A stretch of 64,000 bases of DNA from Roseibium aggregatum (GCF_014692675.1 NZ_JABFCZ010000010.1:62001-126000); one strand, 5' to 3'; positions 25,124-37,012 are shown, counted from the first letter of the stretch. A program made the numbers and translations. The notes: generated by a model from the letters alone, not told the origin.

Positions 25124-26581
25124 ATGAATTTTGATCCGTCCTTGAAAAAGGAAGCTGTGTTCATCGCCGGCAAATGGGCAGGCGCAGATAGCGGAGAGAC
25201 CATCGAGGTCACCAATCCGGCGACCGGCGAGATCATCGGAACGGTACCGAATTGCGGCCGCGCCGAGACCGCGCGCGCCATCGAAGCGGCCTATCAGGCC
25301 CTCGGCTCCTGGAAAAAAATGACCGCGGAAGCCCGGGCCGGGCTGATGCAGAAGCTTTGCGACGAAATCATGGCCAATATCGACGATCTGGCCGGATTGC
25401 TGACGACCGAAATGGGCAAGCCGCTCGCCGAAGCCAGGGGCGAGATCGCCGGCGGCGTGAAATACATCCGTTTCTTCGCCGAGGAAGCCAAGCGCGTCTA
25501 CGGCGATGTCATCCCCTCCCCTTGGGGCGACCGGCGCATTCTGGTGACCAAGGAGCCGGTCGGCGTTGCAGGCGCAATCACGCCGTGGAACTTCCCGAAT
25601 TCGATGATCGCGCGCAAGCTGGGCGCGGCCCTTGCCGCCGGCTGCACCATCGTGATCAAGCCGTCGGAATTCACCCCCTACTCCGCACTCATCTACGGCA
25701 TCATGGCCGAAAAGGCCGGCATTCCGGCCGGCGTGATCAACATCCTCACCGGAAATGCCGCCGAAATCGGCGCGGAAATGTGCGAAAACCCGCACCTGCG
25801 CAAGATCACCTTCACCGGCTCCACCCGCGTCGGCAAGCTGCTGGCCTCCAACGCGGGCAAGCACATGAAGAAAATTTCCATGGAACTGGGCGGCAACGCG
25901 CCGTTCATCGTCTTCGACGATGCCGATCTCGACCGGGCGGTCGAGGGCGCCATCGCCTGCAAGTTCCGCAATTCCGGCCAGACCTGTGTCTGCGCCAACC
26001 GCCTCTATGTGCAGGCCGGCGTCTACGATGCCTTCGCCGCCAAACTGAAGGCGGCCATCGAAGCCGAACTCAAGCCGGGCAACGGCCTGGAAGCGGGCGT
26101 TACCCAGGGCCCGCTCATCAACGAGGCGGCCCTTGCCAAGGTCGATGCCCATGTGAGCGACGCCGTTGCCAAGGGCGGCACGGTCGCCACCGGCGGCAAG
26201 CGTTTCGGCAATGTCGGCACGTTCTTCGAGCCGACGCTGGTGACCGGCGCGACCGCGGACATGAAGGTCGCCCGGGAGGAAACCTTCGGACCGCTCGCCG
26301 CGCTGTTCAAATTCGAAACGGAAGAAGAAGCGATTGAACGGGCCAACGACACCGAATACGGGCTTGCCTGCTATTTCTACAGCCAGGATCTCGGCCGCGT
26401 CTTCCGGGTCATCGAAGGGCTTGAATACGGTCTCGTCGGCGTCAATGAAGGCGTCATCACCACCGAGGTCGCGCCCTTCGGCGGCGTCAAGGAAAGCGGT
26501 ATCGGCAACGAAGGCTCCAAATACGGCCTCGATGACTACCTGAACGTCAAATATTCCTGCATCGGCGGTCTCGGCCTCTGA
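25124..26581 (+). CDS. gabD: NAD(P)-dependent succinate-semialdehyde dehydrogenase
   Basis: An aldehyde dehydrogenase of 485 residues, typical GabD length. It has the catalytic glutamate in MELGGNAPF (~253) and cysteine in GQTCVC (~288), ITPWNFP for cofactor binding, and the C-terminal GVKESGIGNEGSKYG signature of succinate-semialdehyde dehydrogenases. It oxidises succinate semialdehyde to succinate in 4-aminobutyrate breakdown. Although the frame is open to 24923, ATG 25124 follows AGGGAG and matches the family start. It ends at a strong bidirectional terminator. No GABA transaminase is adjacent. Confidence 0.93.
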   Translation: MNFDPSLKKEAVFIAGKWAGADSGETIEVTNPATGEIIGTVPNCGRAETARAIEAAYQALGSWKKMTAEARAGLMQKLCDEIMANIDDLAGLLTTEMGKPLAEARGEIAGGVKYIRFFAEEAKRVYGDVIPSPWGDRRILVTKEPVGVAGAITPWNFPNSMIARKLGAALAAGCTIVIKPSEFTPYSALIYGIMAEKAGIPAGVINILTGNAAEIGAEMCENPHLRKITFTGSTRVGKLLASNAGKHMKKISMELGGNAPFIVFDDADLDRAVEGAIACKFRNSGQTCVCANRLYVQAGVYDAFAAKLKAAIEAELKPGNGLEAGVTQGPLINEAALAKVDAHVSDAVAKGGTVATGGKRFGNVGTFFEPTLVTGATADMKVAREETFGPLAALFKFETEEEAIERANDTEYGLACYFYSQDLGRVFRVIEGLEYGLVGVNEGVITTEVAPFGGVKESGIGNEGSKYGLDDYLNVKYSCIGGLGL

Positions 26582-26600
26582 GGCAAAGCTCACTCAACTG

Positions 26601-26634
26601 AAAAAGGCCGGGCAATTCGTCCGGCCTTTTGTTT
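26601..26634. terminator. Bidirectional rho-independent terminator between gabD and CHASE2 gene
   Basis: A 10-bp stem AAAAGGCCGG / CCGGCCTTTT (26602-26611 with 26621-26630) with a 9-nt loop, followed by TTTTGTTT on the plus strand and a T-run on the minus strand. It lies 20 nt after the gabD stop and 43 nt beyond the minus-strand CHASE2-EAL gene, so it serves both converging genes. Confidence 0.9.
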
Positions 26635-26642
26635 ATGCACCC

Positions 26643-26655
26643 AGGGTCAGAACCC
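26643..26655. repeat. Solo copy of element A end motif
   Basis: AGGGTCAGAACCC is identical to the outer end of element A (4548-4560), but no matching inverted copy or element body is present here. It lies between the gabD terminator and the stop of the CHASE2-EAL gene. It may be a relic of an excised or degraded element, or chance. Confidence 0.4.
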
Positions 26656-26676
26656 CGGTGATTTCGGTCTGGCCGG

Positions 26677-29490
26677 TTACGCCGCCATCTTCAGCAGGTT
26701 TGCGATCTCCGAGGCGGGGACCGGACGGCTGTAATAATAGCCCTGACCGACAGTGCAGCCGAGATCGAGCAGCATTTTCTGGTGTTCGATCGTTTCTATG
26801 CCTTCGGCAACGACCGTCATGCCAAAGGCCTCCGCCATGTCCACCACAGCCTTCACGATGGCGATATTCGCCCGATCCTTTTCCATATTCGCAACGAAGC
26901 TGCGGTCGATCTTGATCTTGGCAAACGGGAACCTGAGGATATAGCCGAGACCGGAATAGCCTGTTCCGAAGTCATCCATCGCCAGCGAGCAACCAAGCTT
27001 GCGCAGTTTGGCAATCGGCTTTTTCAGGTCGATGCTTTCATCAATGAAAAGCGACTCGGTGACTTCCAGATCAAGCCGGTCCGCGGCAAATCCCGTTTTC
27101 GTCAGCGCGGACTTCACGGCGGCCGGGAGGTCGCTTCGGGTCAACTGAACGGCGGAAACGTTGACGGCGAGCCGCAACGGCCGCGTCCACGTGGCTGCAT
27201 CCCGCATCGCCTGCTCCAGCACCCAGGCGCCCAGTTCGATAATGCGCCCGCTCTCCTCGGCAATACTGATGAATTCAATCGGCGAAATCATGCCGAGTTC
27301 GCTGTGCTTCCAACGCATCAACGCTTCGACGCCGATCATCTCTCCGGTCGCGAGATCGACCTGAGGCTGATAAAGCACATGCATTTCATTGCGTTCCAGC
27401 GCCCTGGCAAGCTCGACTTCCAGCTTCTGACGACGGTTGACCCCGTCTTCCATGTTCTTGTCGAACCCCACGATCTCGCTCGCCAGGCCGGTCTGCGCCC
27501 GCGACAAGGCATTTCGCGCCTGACGCAGCAATGTGTTGGGATCCTCGATTTCACCGATGGCAACCGTGTAACCGACGTTGACAGTCACCGGGATCCTGTT
27601 GCCGCCGATATCGTATCCGGTTGCGACGGCATCGCGCAGGCGGGCTGCAAATTCGCCGGGCGCTGCAGCCGTGTCATCGACCCAGGCCAGGCAGCCGAAA
27701 CTGTCATCCCCGATCGAGGCAGCAAGATCGTTCGCATTCAGGAAACCGGTCAACTGCCGGGCGATTTTTTTCCGGAGCCTGTCCGTATAGGAAAAGCCCA
27801 GAGACGCGGTGATCCTGTCCAGATCCCTGACGGAAAAGATCGCAAGGATGCAGGGCCTCTGCTGCAGGTTCATCGGCAGAAGATGTTCCGCAATCCCGTC
27901 GACAAAGCTGTTTCTGTTCAAAAGGCCCGTCAGAGGCTCGAATTTCGCCAGATAGGCCAGTTTTTCATTCGCGAGACGTTCTTCCGTGACATCCCGGCAA
28001 GTGAGAGAGGCCAGAGATACCGCGGACTGCTCACTGACGCCCTCGTCGGAGATGTCGAGGTGCGATGACCCCGTCGCGATGAATTCGATCATTCTCGGTT
28101 CACCGGACTTGTCGTTCAACCTGACGGTTTTCATTTCCGGCTTGGCCGCCGCCGGGCCTTTTTGATCCAGAACCGCAACGGCCCCTTCAACCATTTCCGC
28201 AGGCAGATAATCCGACGCCATGACCCCGGGCTTCAAGCCGGCAGGAAACATGCCGATCGCTGCCCGGCTTGCCGCAACGACTTCCCGGTGGGCATTCATC
28301 ACGACGATGGCATCGAAACTGTCATCGAAGACCTGTCCGAGCATGCGCCGGCTGTTTTGGGTCTGGGCGCGTGCAATCCTTAGAAGAAACTGGTGAAACC
28401 CGATTTGCTTGAGCACCAGATGCAATCCGGCGAGAATGAGCGCCACCTGGGCCGGCCCGGTTTGCAGAATGACCGGATAGCGGGACTGGATCATCAGACC
28501 GGCCAGTTCCAGGCCGGCGGAGATGGCGACGAGGCCCGCGAGGCGCTTTTTCCAGTTGGTGTCGATGGCAAAGATCAGCGGAAATGCCAGAACGAGAGCA
28601 AGGGCGAGAAGCAGATCCCTCCCCGTCATGGAAAGCGCCCTGTTCTGCAGGACGGACTCGCCGGCAATGGACTGGATGACACTTCCCGGAAGAATGCCGT
28701 AGACGGGTACCGGGAAAAGATCCCTCAATTCCTGCGCGCTCGCACCGACAACGACCTTCTTTCCCCGGAACGTGTCCTTCGGAAAGGTGCCATTGAGGAC
28801 GTCCGTAAAGGAAACCGTCGTGAGCCTGGACGGATCGATACTGTAATCTATCCAGAAATTGCCATCCGTCGGACCGGACGCATCACCCAGGAATGCGGAA
28901 AGGGAAAGCTCCGGAATCCCGTCGATCACCTCTCCCCAATAGTTGCGCCAGACCCTGCTGTCGGCCTCGATCGGAACGCTGACGACGACCGGCCAGGACA
29001 CGTCCAGGAAACGGTCGATCGGCCGATTGACCATCATCTCGCCGTCCCGGGCGGCGGACCGATGGGACTTCTGACGGAACATCGCCAGGCTGACGATCCC
29101 GTTGGCCCGTTCCATTGCGGAAGCGAAAGCCGCATCGTCTTCGGTTGTGCTGACAGTGCTGAAATCAATATCGAGGGCGATTTGTTCCGCCCCATCCTCA
29201 ACCAGCCGGTCGATCAGGTCCCCATACAGGCGGCGTGGCCATGGCCAGACTCCAACATCGGCAAGGCTTTGCGCGTCGATATCGACAATAACGATCTTTC
29301 CGGTCGGCTCGCGTTCCAGAAGTTCAAAGCGAGCACCGGTCAGCAACCGGGTCATCGCCGAGGGGACACCTGCGAAATCCAGCAGCAGGACAGTCAGGGC
29401 GATGCCGCATAAAACAGCCATCGCCGGAACCAGGTAGGCCTGGCGGCGGCCGGTAATCAGGGATGAAACGGACGCGAACAAAGATCTCAC
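26677..29490 (-). CDS. CHASE2-PAS-GGDEF-EAL cyclic di-GMP signalling protein
   Basis: A 937-residue membrane protein. An N-terminal helix (~20-40) is followed by a periplasmic CHASE2 sensor (about 45-280), then two or three further membrane helices (~290-365). After these come a PAS-like segment (~385-500), a GGDEF domain (~520-680) and an EAL domain (~690-930). The GGDEF active-site loop reads GDDSF, so cyclase activity is unlikely. The EAL domain keeps the catalytic set (EALMRW, NVSAVQL, DDFGTGYSGL, EGIET, QGYYYSRP), so it should hydrolyse cyclic di-GMP. It starts 6 nt after the FecR-domain gene, a known pairing of FecR and CHASE2 proteins in envelope sensing. The ligand is unknown. Confidence 0.9.
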   Translation of the reverse strand: MRSLFASVSSLITGRRQAYLVPAMAVLCGIALTVLLLDFAGVPSAMTRLLTGARFELLEREPTGKIVIVDIDAQSLADVGVWPWPRRLYGDLIDRLVEDGAEQIALDIDFSTVSTTEDDAAFASAMERANGIVSLAMFRQKSHRSAARDGEMMVNRPIDRFLDVSWPVVVSVPIEADSRVWRNYWGEVIDGIPELSLSAFLGDASGPTDGNFWIDYSIDPSRLTTVSFTDVLNGTFPKDTFRGKKVVVGASAQELRDLFPVPVYGILPGSVIQSIAGESVLQNRALSMTGRDLLLALALVLAFPLIFAIDTNWKKRLAGLVAISAGLELAGLMIQSRYPVILQTGPAQVALILAGLHLVLKQIGFHQFLLRIARAQTQNSRRMLGQVFDDSFDAIVVMNAHREVVAASRAAIGMFPAGLKPGVMASDYLPAEMVEGAVAVLDQKGPAAAKPEMKTVRLNDKSGEPRMIEFIATGSSHLDISDEGVSEQSAVSLASLTCRDVTEERLANEKLAYLAKFEPLTGLLNRNSFVDGIAEHLLPMNLQQRPCILAIFSVRDLDRITASLGFSYTDRLRKKIARQLTGFLNANDLAASIGDDSFGCLAWVDDTAAAPGEFAARLRDAVATGYDIGGNRIPVTVNVGYTVAIGEIEDPNTLLRQARNALSRAQTGLASEIVGFDKNMEDGVNRRQKLEVELARALERNEMHVLYQPQVDLATGEMIGVEALMRWKHSELGMISPIEFISIAEESGRIIELGAWVLEQAMRDAATWTRPLRLAVNVSAVQLTRSDLPAAVKSALTKTGFAADRLDLEVTESLFIDESIDLKKPIAKLRKLGCSLAMDDFGTGYSGLGYILRFPFAKIKIDRSFVANMEKDRANIAIVKAVVDMAEAFGMTVVAEGIETIEHQKMLLDLGCTVGQGYYYSRPVPASEIANLLKMAA

Positions 29491-29496
29491 CCCCTG

Positions 29497-30522
<1,026 letters not shown>

Positions 30523-30779
30523 AGCTGCCGCACCTTTTACAGGTATTAATTTGCAAAAACTCTAATGTTCACGACTTAACATCAGATGAAAATATTTCGA
30601 TAAAATTTTCAGGAATCCGGTAATGCGCCTGAGTAACCCTAGGTCTATACTCGCCATGGTTTTATTTATCAAATTATACGCGCGCTAAAATACCGCTTTT
30701 AAACTATTCTTAAGAAAACCCGCCGTACGCCGCCAGCCTATATTTACGCCAGTCGTCATTCGTTTATGACGCGGCCGCT

Positions 30780-31502
30780 TCAGGCCACCGCCGATCTCAG
30801 TTCCGCTTCGACTTCACGGAACAATTCCACCTCGTTGATGTTCATTTGCTCAACGCCACACTTGATCGCATCGGCAAAGACAGCGGGATCGTTGCCGTCA
30901 TAGAAAAACTGCGTCCGGATCCCCGAGGACTTGGCGGCAGCGACGCGTTCTGCCGTCAGGTTCTCGATGTGAAATTCGAGAATATGCGCGTCGAGCGCGA
31001 TCGCCCTCTCGACCGAACCGACATGGGAAAACAGCACCATCCTGCGGAAATCGGGAACCTTTGCGCGCGTCTCCGCCCGGATGGACTGTTCGAACGAGAA
31101 CGTCCAGGCCGTCTGCAACATGCCGCGGGCTGCGAGCATGTCCCTGACCCGTGCCGGATCCGCCATCTTGATTTCCGCATAAGTGGCAATCCGCCCGGCA
31201 CAGGTATCCAGGAAATCCGTCAGCCGGGGCACTGTCTGGCCGGCGAATTCCGGTGAAAACCAGCTGCCCGCATCGAGCTGATCGATCTGAAAGGACGTGA
31301 GATCGGCAATCCGCCCCGTGCCGTTCGTCGTGCGATCAACGGTTTCGTCATGGATCACGTAAAGCACATCGTCCTTGCTGGTGCGGATGTCGAATTCAAC
31401 CACGTCCGCCCCAAGTTCTATCGCGCCGTCCAAGGCGGCAATCGTATTTTCCGGCGCCTTGAGACAGGCGCCCCGGTGGCAAACGATGACGGCTTTTTTC
31501 AC
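30780..31502 (-). CDS. Glycerophosphodiester phosphodiesterase
   Basis: A GDPD-family TIM-barrel enzyme of 240 residues. It carries the catalytic HRG near the N-terminus (CHRGACLKAPENT), the metal site EFDIR, and the second histidine in VIHDETVDRTTNGTG. It splits glycerophosphodiesters into glycerol-3-phosphate and an alcohol. The frame is open to 31718, but GTG 31502 follows AGGAGA at seven bases and puts the barrel start at the family position. There is no signal peptide from this start, so it should be cytoplasmic. It stands alone, 257 bp from the FecR gene. Confidence 0.87.
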   Translation of the reverse strand: MKKAVIVCHRGACLKAPENTIAALDGAIELGADVVEFDIRTSKDDVLYVIHDETVDRTTNGTGRIADLTSFQIDQLDAGSWFSPEFAGQTVPRLTDFLDTCAGRIATYAEIKMADPARVRDMLAARGMLQTAWTFSFEQSIRAETRAKVPDFRRMVLFSHVGSVERAIALDAHILEFHIENLTAERVAAAKSSGIRTQFFYDGNDPAVFADAIKCGVEQMNINEVELFREVEAELRSAVA

Positions 31503-31904
31503 GTTGTGGTCTCCTGTCCCGCGTCGGGCGCGCAGGGTTTGAGTGAAGGGGCTGTGATGGGCGCAGCATCCGGAACGCGCTGCTTGAGTCGCTGCAAAGA
31601 AGATAGATTTGAGTGCCTGATTTTCTTGATGAATTAATGACAGGCAGCCGGATAATCGCAGATTTTCACCGACGGCTTTCCGATCTTCAAAACGCTGATC
31701 CATTTCGACGAACGTCACATTGAAGACAGATCAACCGCGATATCCGCAATTTTCCAGGCGTTCGCCTACCCAACGATTTTCCGTTTCTCGCTGTTTCCCA
31801 GCAGTGAACAGACAGTAAAATTGTTTCTTTCAGAGGACGGATTAATTAGCGAGTGAGCGCCCGTCTCCCCGGGCGTCATCGTCATCAGAACCAGAGGTTT
31901 GAAC
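31503..31904. promoter_or_regulatory. Divergent intergenic region between glycerophosphodiesterase and yceI
   Basis: A 400-bp gap with no supported gene. It contains the AGGAGA Shine-Dalgarno of the minus-strand gene and AGAGG for yceI. A small hairpin CGCCCG-TCTCCC-CGGGCG sits just ahead of yceI (about 31859-31876). AT-rich patches around 31820-31850 could hold the yceI promoter, but I cannot fix -35/-10 boxes. Confidence 0.4.
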
Positions 31905-32489
31905 ATGATCCGCCCTGCAAGCATTTTCGTAGCCCTCGTCGCACTGACGGGTACTGCGGTCGCCGAGCCGACCGAATACGCCTTCGACAAGTCCCACGCC
32001 AACCTGTCCTTTTCCTACAACCACCTGGGCTTCTCCACGACCGAAGGCCGTTTCGGCAACTGGGATGGAAAGCTGATCATCGACCAGGAGAATCCGTCGA
32101 ATTCCTCCATCCGGTTCGTGATCGACGTCGCCAGCCTCGACACATTCTTCGCGGACCGCGACAAGCACTTCCTCAGCGCGGATTTCTTCGATGTCGAAAA
32201 ATTCCCGCAGGCCACCTTCACAAGCACCAAGGTGGAAAAGGTCGGCGACAACAAGCTGAAGGTCACCGGCGACCTGACCATCAAGGACATCACCAAGCCG
32301 GTGACGCTTGATGTCGACGTCACCGCGCTCGGCGAACATCCGATGGCGAAGAAGCCGGGCGCCGGCTTTGCCGTGACCGCGACCGTGAAGCGCTCCGACT
32401 ACGGCATGGACATGTACGTGCCTTACGTGGGCGACGACGTCACCGTGACCTTCCACGGCGAGAGCCTGCAGGCGGCAGCGACCAACTGA
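31905..32489 (+). CDS. YceI-family periplasmic lipid-binding protein (first copy)
   Basis: A 194-residue exported protein. The signal peptide is MIRPASIFVALVALTGTAVA with cleavage before EPTEY. The mature part is a YceI-type lipocalin-like barrel (FDKSHANLSFSYNHLG...GRFGNWDGKLIID, LTIKDITKPVTLDVDV). The family binds isoprenoid quinone-like lipids in the periplasm. A TTG two codons upstream opens the frame, but ATG 31905 has AGAGG at seven bases. It is the first gene of a yceI-cytochrome b561-yceI set, a common arrangement that suggests a role in quinone or redox handling at the membrane. Confidence 0.9.
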   Translation: MIRPASIFVALVALTGTAVAEPTEYAFDKSHANLSFSYNHLGFSTTEGRFGNWDGKLIIDQENPSNSSIRFVIDVASLDTFFADRDKHFLSADFFDVEKFPQATFTSTKVEKVGDNKLKVTGDLTIKDITKPVTLDVDVTALGEHPMAKKPGAGFAVTATVKRSDYGMDMYVPYVGDDVTVTFHGESLQAAATN

Positions 32490-32502
32490 GGCGCAAGCAA
32501 TC

Positions 32503-32534
32503 CGGCCCCGACCTCCCCGGGGCCGGTCTTTTCC
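32503..32534 (+). terminator. Terminator-like hairpin after first yceI
   Basis: An 8-bp GC stem CCGGCCCC / GGGGCCGG (32503-32510 with 32520-32527) is followed by TCTTTTCC. It lies between yceI and the cytochrome b561 gene. It may end some transcripts and let others through, so the first yceI could be expressed at a higher level. Confidence 0.7.
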
Positions 32535-32569
32535 TTCCAAGGCCAGTCTCTTCCTCCAAGGAGTCCGCA

Positions 32570-33154
32570 ATGATCCGCAATACGCCTGGCGGGTACGGCC
32601 GTGTGGCCATCGCCTTTCACTGGTCCATGGCCGTCCTGATCGTGTTCATGCTGGTTCTCGGCCTCTACATGCACGAACTGCCGCAAACGGATCCGGCGAC
32701 ATTCCGCCTCTACCAGTTGCACAAGTCCGTCGGTTTCGTTGTACTGGCGCTTGCCGTCCTTCGCCTTTTCTGGCGGTTCCTGAACCCTGCACCGAAACTT
32801 CCCGACACAATGAAGCCCTGGGAACGTCTCGCCGCCCATGCCGGCCATATCGGGCTCTATGCGCTGATGTTTGCCCTGCCGCTGTCCGGCTGGCTGATGG
32901 TGTCCGCATCGCCCTGGAACATTCCCACGGTCCTGTTCGATGTGCTGCCGGTGCCGCACCTGCCCGTGCCGGAAGCGCTCGGGCAGAAGGCGGAGGCCGA
33001 AGCCACGCTCAAGACCGTTCACGCGCTTGCCGCCTATACCCTGGTCGGGCTGCTCGTCGCCCATATCGGCGCGGCCCTGAAACATCATTTCATTGCGCGC
33101 GACGAAACCCTGCGCCGGATGGTCTCCACCGCCCCGGCCAAAAGCGCAGCGTGA
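32570..33154 (+). CDS. Cytochrome b561-family membrane protein
   Basis: A 194-residue four-helix integral membrane protein of the bacterial cytochrome b561 (CybB) family. Histidines for two haems are visible in FHWSMAVLI (helix 1), LYQLHKSVGF (helix 2), and in the last helices (KTVHALAAYT, LLVAHIGAALKHH). E. coli CybB passes electrons from superoxide to ubiquinone. AGGAG precedes the ATG. It is sandwiched between two yceI genes, and the following one starts 21 nt after its stop. Confidence 0.9.
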   Translation: MIRNTPGGYGRVAIAFHWSMAVLIVFMLVLGLYMHELPQTDPATFRLYQLHKSVGFVVLALAVLRLFWRFLNPAPKLPDTMKPWERLAAHAGHIGLYALMFALPLSGWLMVSASPWNIPTVLFDVLPVPHLPVPEALGQKAEAEATLKTVHALAAYTLVGLLVAHIGAALKHHFIARDETLRRMVSTAPAKSAA

Positions 33155-33175
33155 TCCCAATCAAGGATTAATCCC

Positions 33176-33733
33176 ATGCATCTGAAACATCACGCGATCG
33201 CGGCGCTGACATTGCTCGCAACGGTCTTCGCCCATCCCGCCTTCGCCGACACCTGGACCGTCGACAGGGACAAGAGCAGCCTTTCCTTTGAAGTGGTTCA
33301 GGGAGAAGGGACCGTGAGCGGTTCGTTCTCTTCCTGGGATGCCGTCATCGATTTCGACCCGGCAGCTCCGGAACAGGCGAAGATCAAGGCCACAATCGAC
33401 ACGGCAAGTGCCGCCACCGGCAGCGCCCAGTTCGACGGTATGCTGCCCGGGCCCGATTTCTTCGATGCGCCCGGTTTTCCGCAGGCCGTGTTCGAATCGG
33501 ACAAGGTGACGGCGCTCGGCGGCGACGCCTATCGCGCGGAAGGCACACTGACCATCCGCGACATCAGCCAGCCGGTCACCCTCGATTTCACCCTGACGAT
33601 CACCGGCGACACGGCGGTTGCCGATGGAACGGCGACGGTCAGCCGCACGGCGCACAAGGTCGGAGCGAGCGTTGCGACCGACACACTCGCCGATGCGGTC
33701 AAGGTCAAACTCGACCTGAAGGCGACGCGCTGA
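33176..33733 (+). CDS. YceI-family periplasmic lipid-binding protein (second copy)
   Basis: A 185-residue YceI protein with a signal peptide ending in AHPAFA before DTWTV. The barrel motifs are VDRDKSSLSFEVVQGEGTVSG and LTIRDISQPVTLDFTL. It is diverged from the first copy: the characteristic asparagine/histidine-rich strand after SLSF is replaced by VVQGEG, and the C-terminus is shorter. The two may bind different lipids. It lies 21 nt downstream of the cytochrome b561 gene and ends at a good terminator, so the three genes form one operon. Confidence 0.88.
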   Translation: MHLKHHAIAALTLLATVFAHPAFADTWTVDRDKSSLSFEVVQGEGTVSGSFSSWDAVIDFDPAAPEQAKIKATIDTASAATGSAQFDGMLPGPDFFDAPGFPQAVFESDKVTALGGDAYRAEGTLTIRDISQPVTLDFTLTITGDTAVADGTATVSRTAHKVGASVATDTLADAVKVKLDLKATR

Positions 33734-33762
33734 ACGCTTGTCCGACATTTCAACCAAGGTTG

Positions 33763-33795
33763 ACGACCGGAGCGCTTGGCGTTTCCGGTCGTTTT
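33763..33795 (+). terminator. Rho-independent terminator after second yceI
   Basis: A 9-bp stem ACGACCGGA / TCCGGTCGT (33763-33771 with 33784-33792) with a 12-nt loop runs into TTTT. It lies 30 nt after the stop of the second yceI. Confidence 0.8.
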
Positions 33796-33877
33796 GCGTA
33801 AAAGACCTCGACACTGATCCAGCCCCGGTCGACGCTTCCCTGCGCCGGACGCCAGAGCCAGAAAGACCTTGAGACCC

Positions 33878-35515
<1,638 letters not shown>

Positions 35516-35537
35516 GCAGGCCCGTTCCGAAAGACCG

Positions 35538-35566
35538 AAGGCCCGCATTTCGCGGGCCTTTGCATT
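35538..35566 (+). terminator. Rho-independent terminator after fumarase
   Basis: A 9-bp stem AAGGCCCGC / GCGGGCCTT with a 5-nt loop, followed by TTGCATTT. It begins 22 nt after the fumarase stop. Confidence 0.9.
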
Positions 35567-35841
35567 TCGGATAGAAGATCTCCCAATCGCCTTTTGAAGA
35601 GCGAGATGGACGCCTGAAGCGCGCGCACTTCTTACGTAGCGTAAAAATCCAGTTCAACCACAGGATGAATTTCGTTGCCCTGCGGCAACACATCGCTTCT
35701 ATGAAGCCCGAGGAATGGTCGCCAAGCCTTGATTTTGTTATACTGCCGCCATCATTGTTAATAACCCGGCAAGGATAGATTTGTAGCTTTGCCTAGAGTT
35801 TTCAGTGTGATTCCTCATCTTCGGGATTTCGGGGGTTATTT

Positions 35842-36438
35842 ATGCGCAAGCTGGTACTGGCAGTCCTCGGGCTGTGTTTCGCAATAGCAAGCGGTCAGGC
35901 GCTCGCCTTCGGTGGCGGCACCTATTTCGACCTGCAGAAAAGAGAGTGGGTTACCTATGGCCCGGGCGGTTACGGCGGCAAGTCGCCGGTTCACCGCAAG
36001 CGGATCCGTTACAACGGACCTGAACAGCCGGGCACGATCATCATCGATACCAAGGAACGCCGCCTCTATCACATCCTGGATAACGGCCGGGCCATGAAAT
36101 ACGGCATCGGCGTCGGCCGGGAAGGCTTCCAGTGGTCCGGCGTGCACCGCATCACCCGCAAGGCCGAATGGCCGGGCTGGACCCCGCCGCCGGAAATGCG
36201 CGTTCGCGAACGGCGTAACGGCCGCATCCTGCCGGCGCACATGCCCGGCGGCCCGAACAATCCGCTCGGCGCGCGCGCCCTTTATATCGGCAACACGCTC
36301 TATCGCATCCACGGCACCAATCAGCCCTGGACCATCGGCAGCGCCGTTTCTTCCGGCTGCATCAGGCTGGCCAATGAAGATGTGATCCATCTTTACAAGT
36401 CGGTCGATGTCGGCGCGAAGGTCATCGTCAAGCGCTGA
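35842..36438 (+). CDS. L,D-transpeptidase (YkuD domain)
   Basis: A 198-residue exported enzyme. The signal peptide is MRKLVLAVLGLCFAIASGQA plus LA, with the mature part starting around FGGG. The YkuD catalytic domain spans about 65-198, with the histidine in YRIHGTNQPW and the nucleophile cysteine in SSGCIRLANEDV. Such enzymes make 3-3 cross-links in peptidoglycan or attach outer-membrane proteins to it, in the periplasm. It stands alone, with a 276-bp upstream region containing AT-rich promoter-like sequence, and ends at a terminator. Confidence 0.93.
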   Translation: MRKLVLAVLGLCFAIASGQALAFGGGTYFDLQKREWVTYGPGGYGGKSPVHRKRIRYNGPEQPGTIIIDTKERRLYHILDNGRAMKYGIGVGREGFQWSGVHRITRKAEWPGWTPPPEMRVRERRNGRILPAHMPGGPNNPLGARALYIGNTLYRIHGTNQPWTIGSAVSSGCIRLANEDVIHLYKSVDVGAKVIVKR

Positions 36439-36462
36439 CACCCGTTCCGAGTGAAAAACAGG

Positions 36463-36493
36463 AAAGCCGGCCTCGAGCCGGCTTTTCTTTTTT
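36463..36493 (+). terminator. Rho-independent terminator after L,D-transpeptidase
   Basis: A 9-bp stem AAAGCCGGC / GCCGGCTTT with a 5-nt loop, followed by TCTTTTTT. It lies 25 nt after the stop. Confidence 0.93.
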
Positions 36494-36565
36494 CCGCTGT
36501 CCCATCGGCTCTGGCTTCCATTGCCAATCCTGGCTTAAGATCAGAAAAAACAAAAGGAGAGCCCG

Positions 36566-37012
36566 ATGCCCGCGAGGAGGACGCGGCGACGTCAGCCATC
36601 CCGCCTGAACCCGGTTCTGGCCCTTGTCTTTATCGGCGGCATGATCGCGTGCGGCGGGTCCGCTGCCGCTGCAGAAACCGGCCTGATACAAAAGGGGCTC
36701 GACCTTTCGAAACGCCATTGCGCCCGCTGCCACATTGTCAGCGACAAGGACCGCTTCACCGGCATCTCCTCAACCCCGTCGTTCAAGATCATGATCGAGG
36801 TTCTCAAGGACTGGCAGGACCGGTTCCAGACCTTCATGGCCCGCAATCCCCACCCTGCGCATATCCGGCTGGAGACCGACGATCCCCGGCCGGAAAACCT
36901 GCCGGTCACGACCTATGAGGTCATTCTGAGCCATGACGATATCGAGGCGATTCTCGCCTATGTGAATTCCATGGCCGAAAGGCTGGGCAAGACGGATAAC
37001 CAGGGGAACTAG
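36566..37012 (+). CDS. Small exported c-type cytochrome
   Basis: A 148-residue protein. An arginine-rich start and hydrophobic segment (LNPVLALVFIGGMIACGGSAAA) act as a signal peptide or anchor. One haem-binding site CARCH lies near residue 52. The axial methionine is not obvious from motif alone; MIEVLKDW or the C-terminal region may supply it. AGGAG precedes the ATG. It overlaps the convergent DUF971 gene by 4 bases, and the two share one CTAG as stop. The partner is unknown. Confidence 0.82.
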   Translation: MPARRTRRRQPSRLNPVLALVFIGGMIACGGSAAAAETGLIQKGLDLSKRHCARCHIVSDKDRFTGISSTPSFKIMIEVLKDWQDRFQTFMARNPHPAHIRLETDDPRPENLPVTTYEVILSHDDIEAILAYVNSMAERLGKTDNQGN

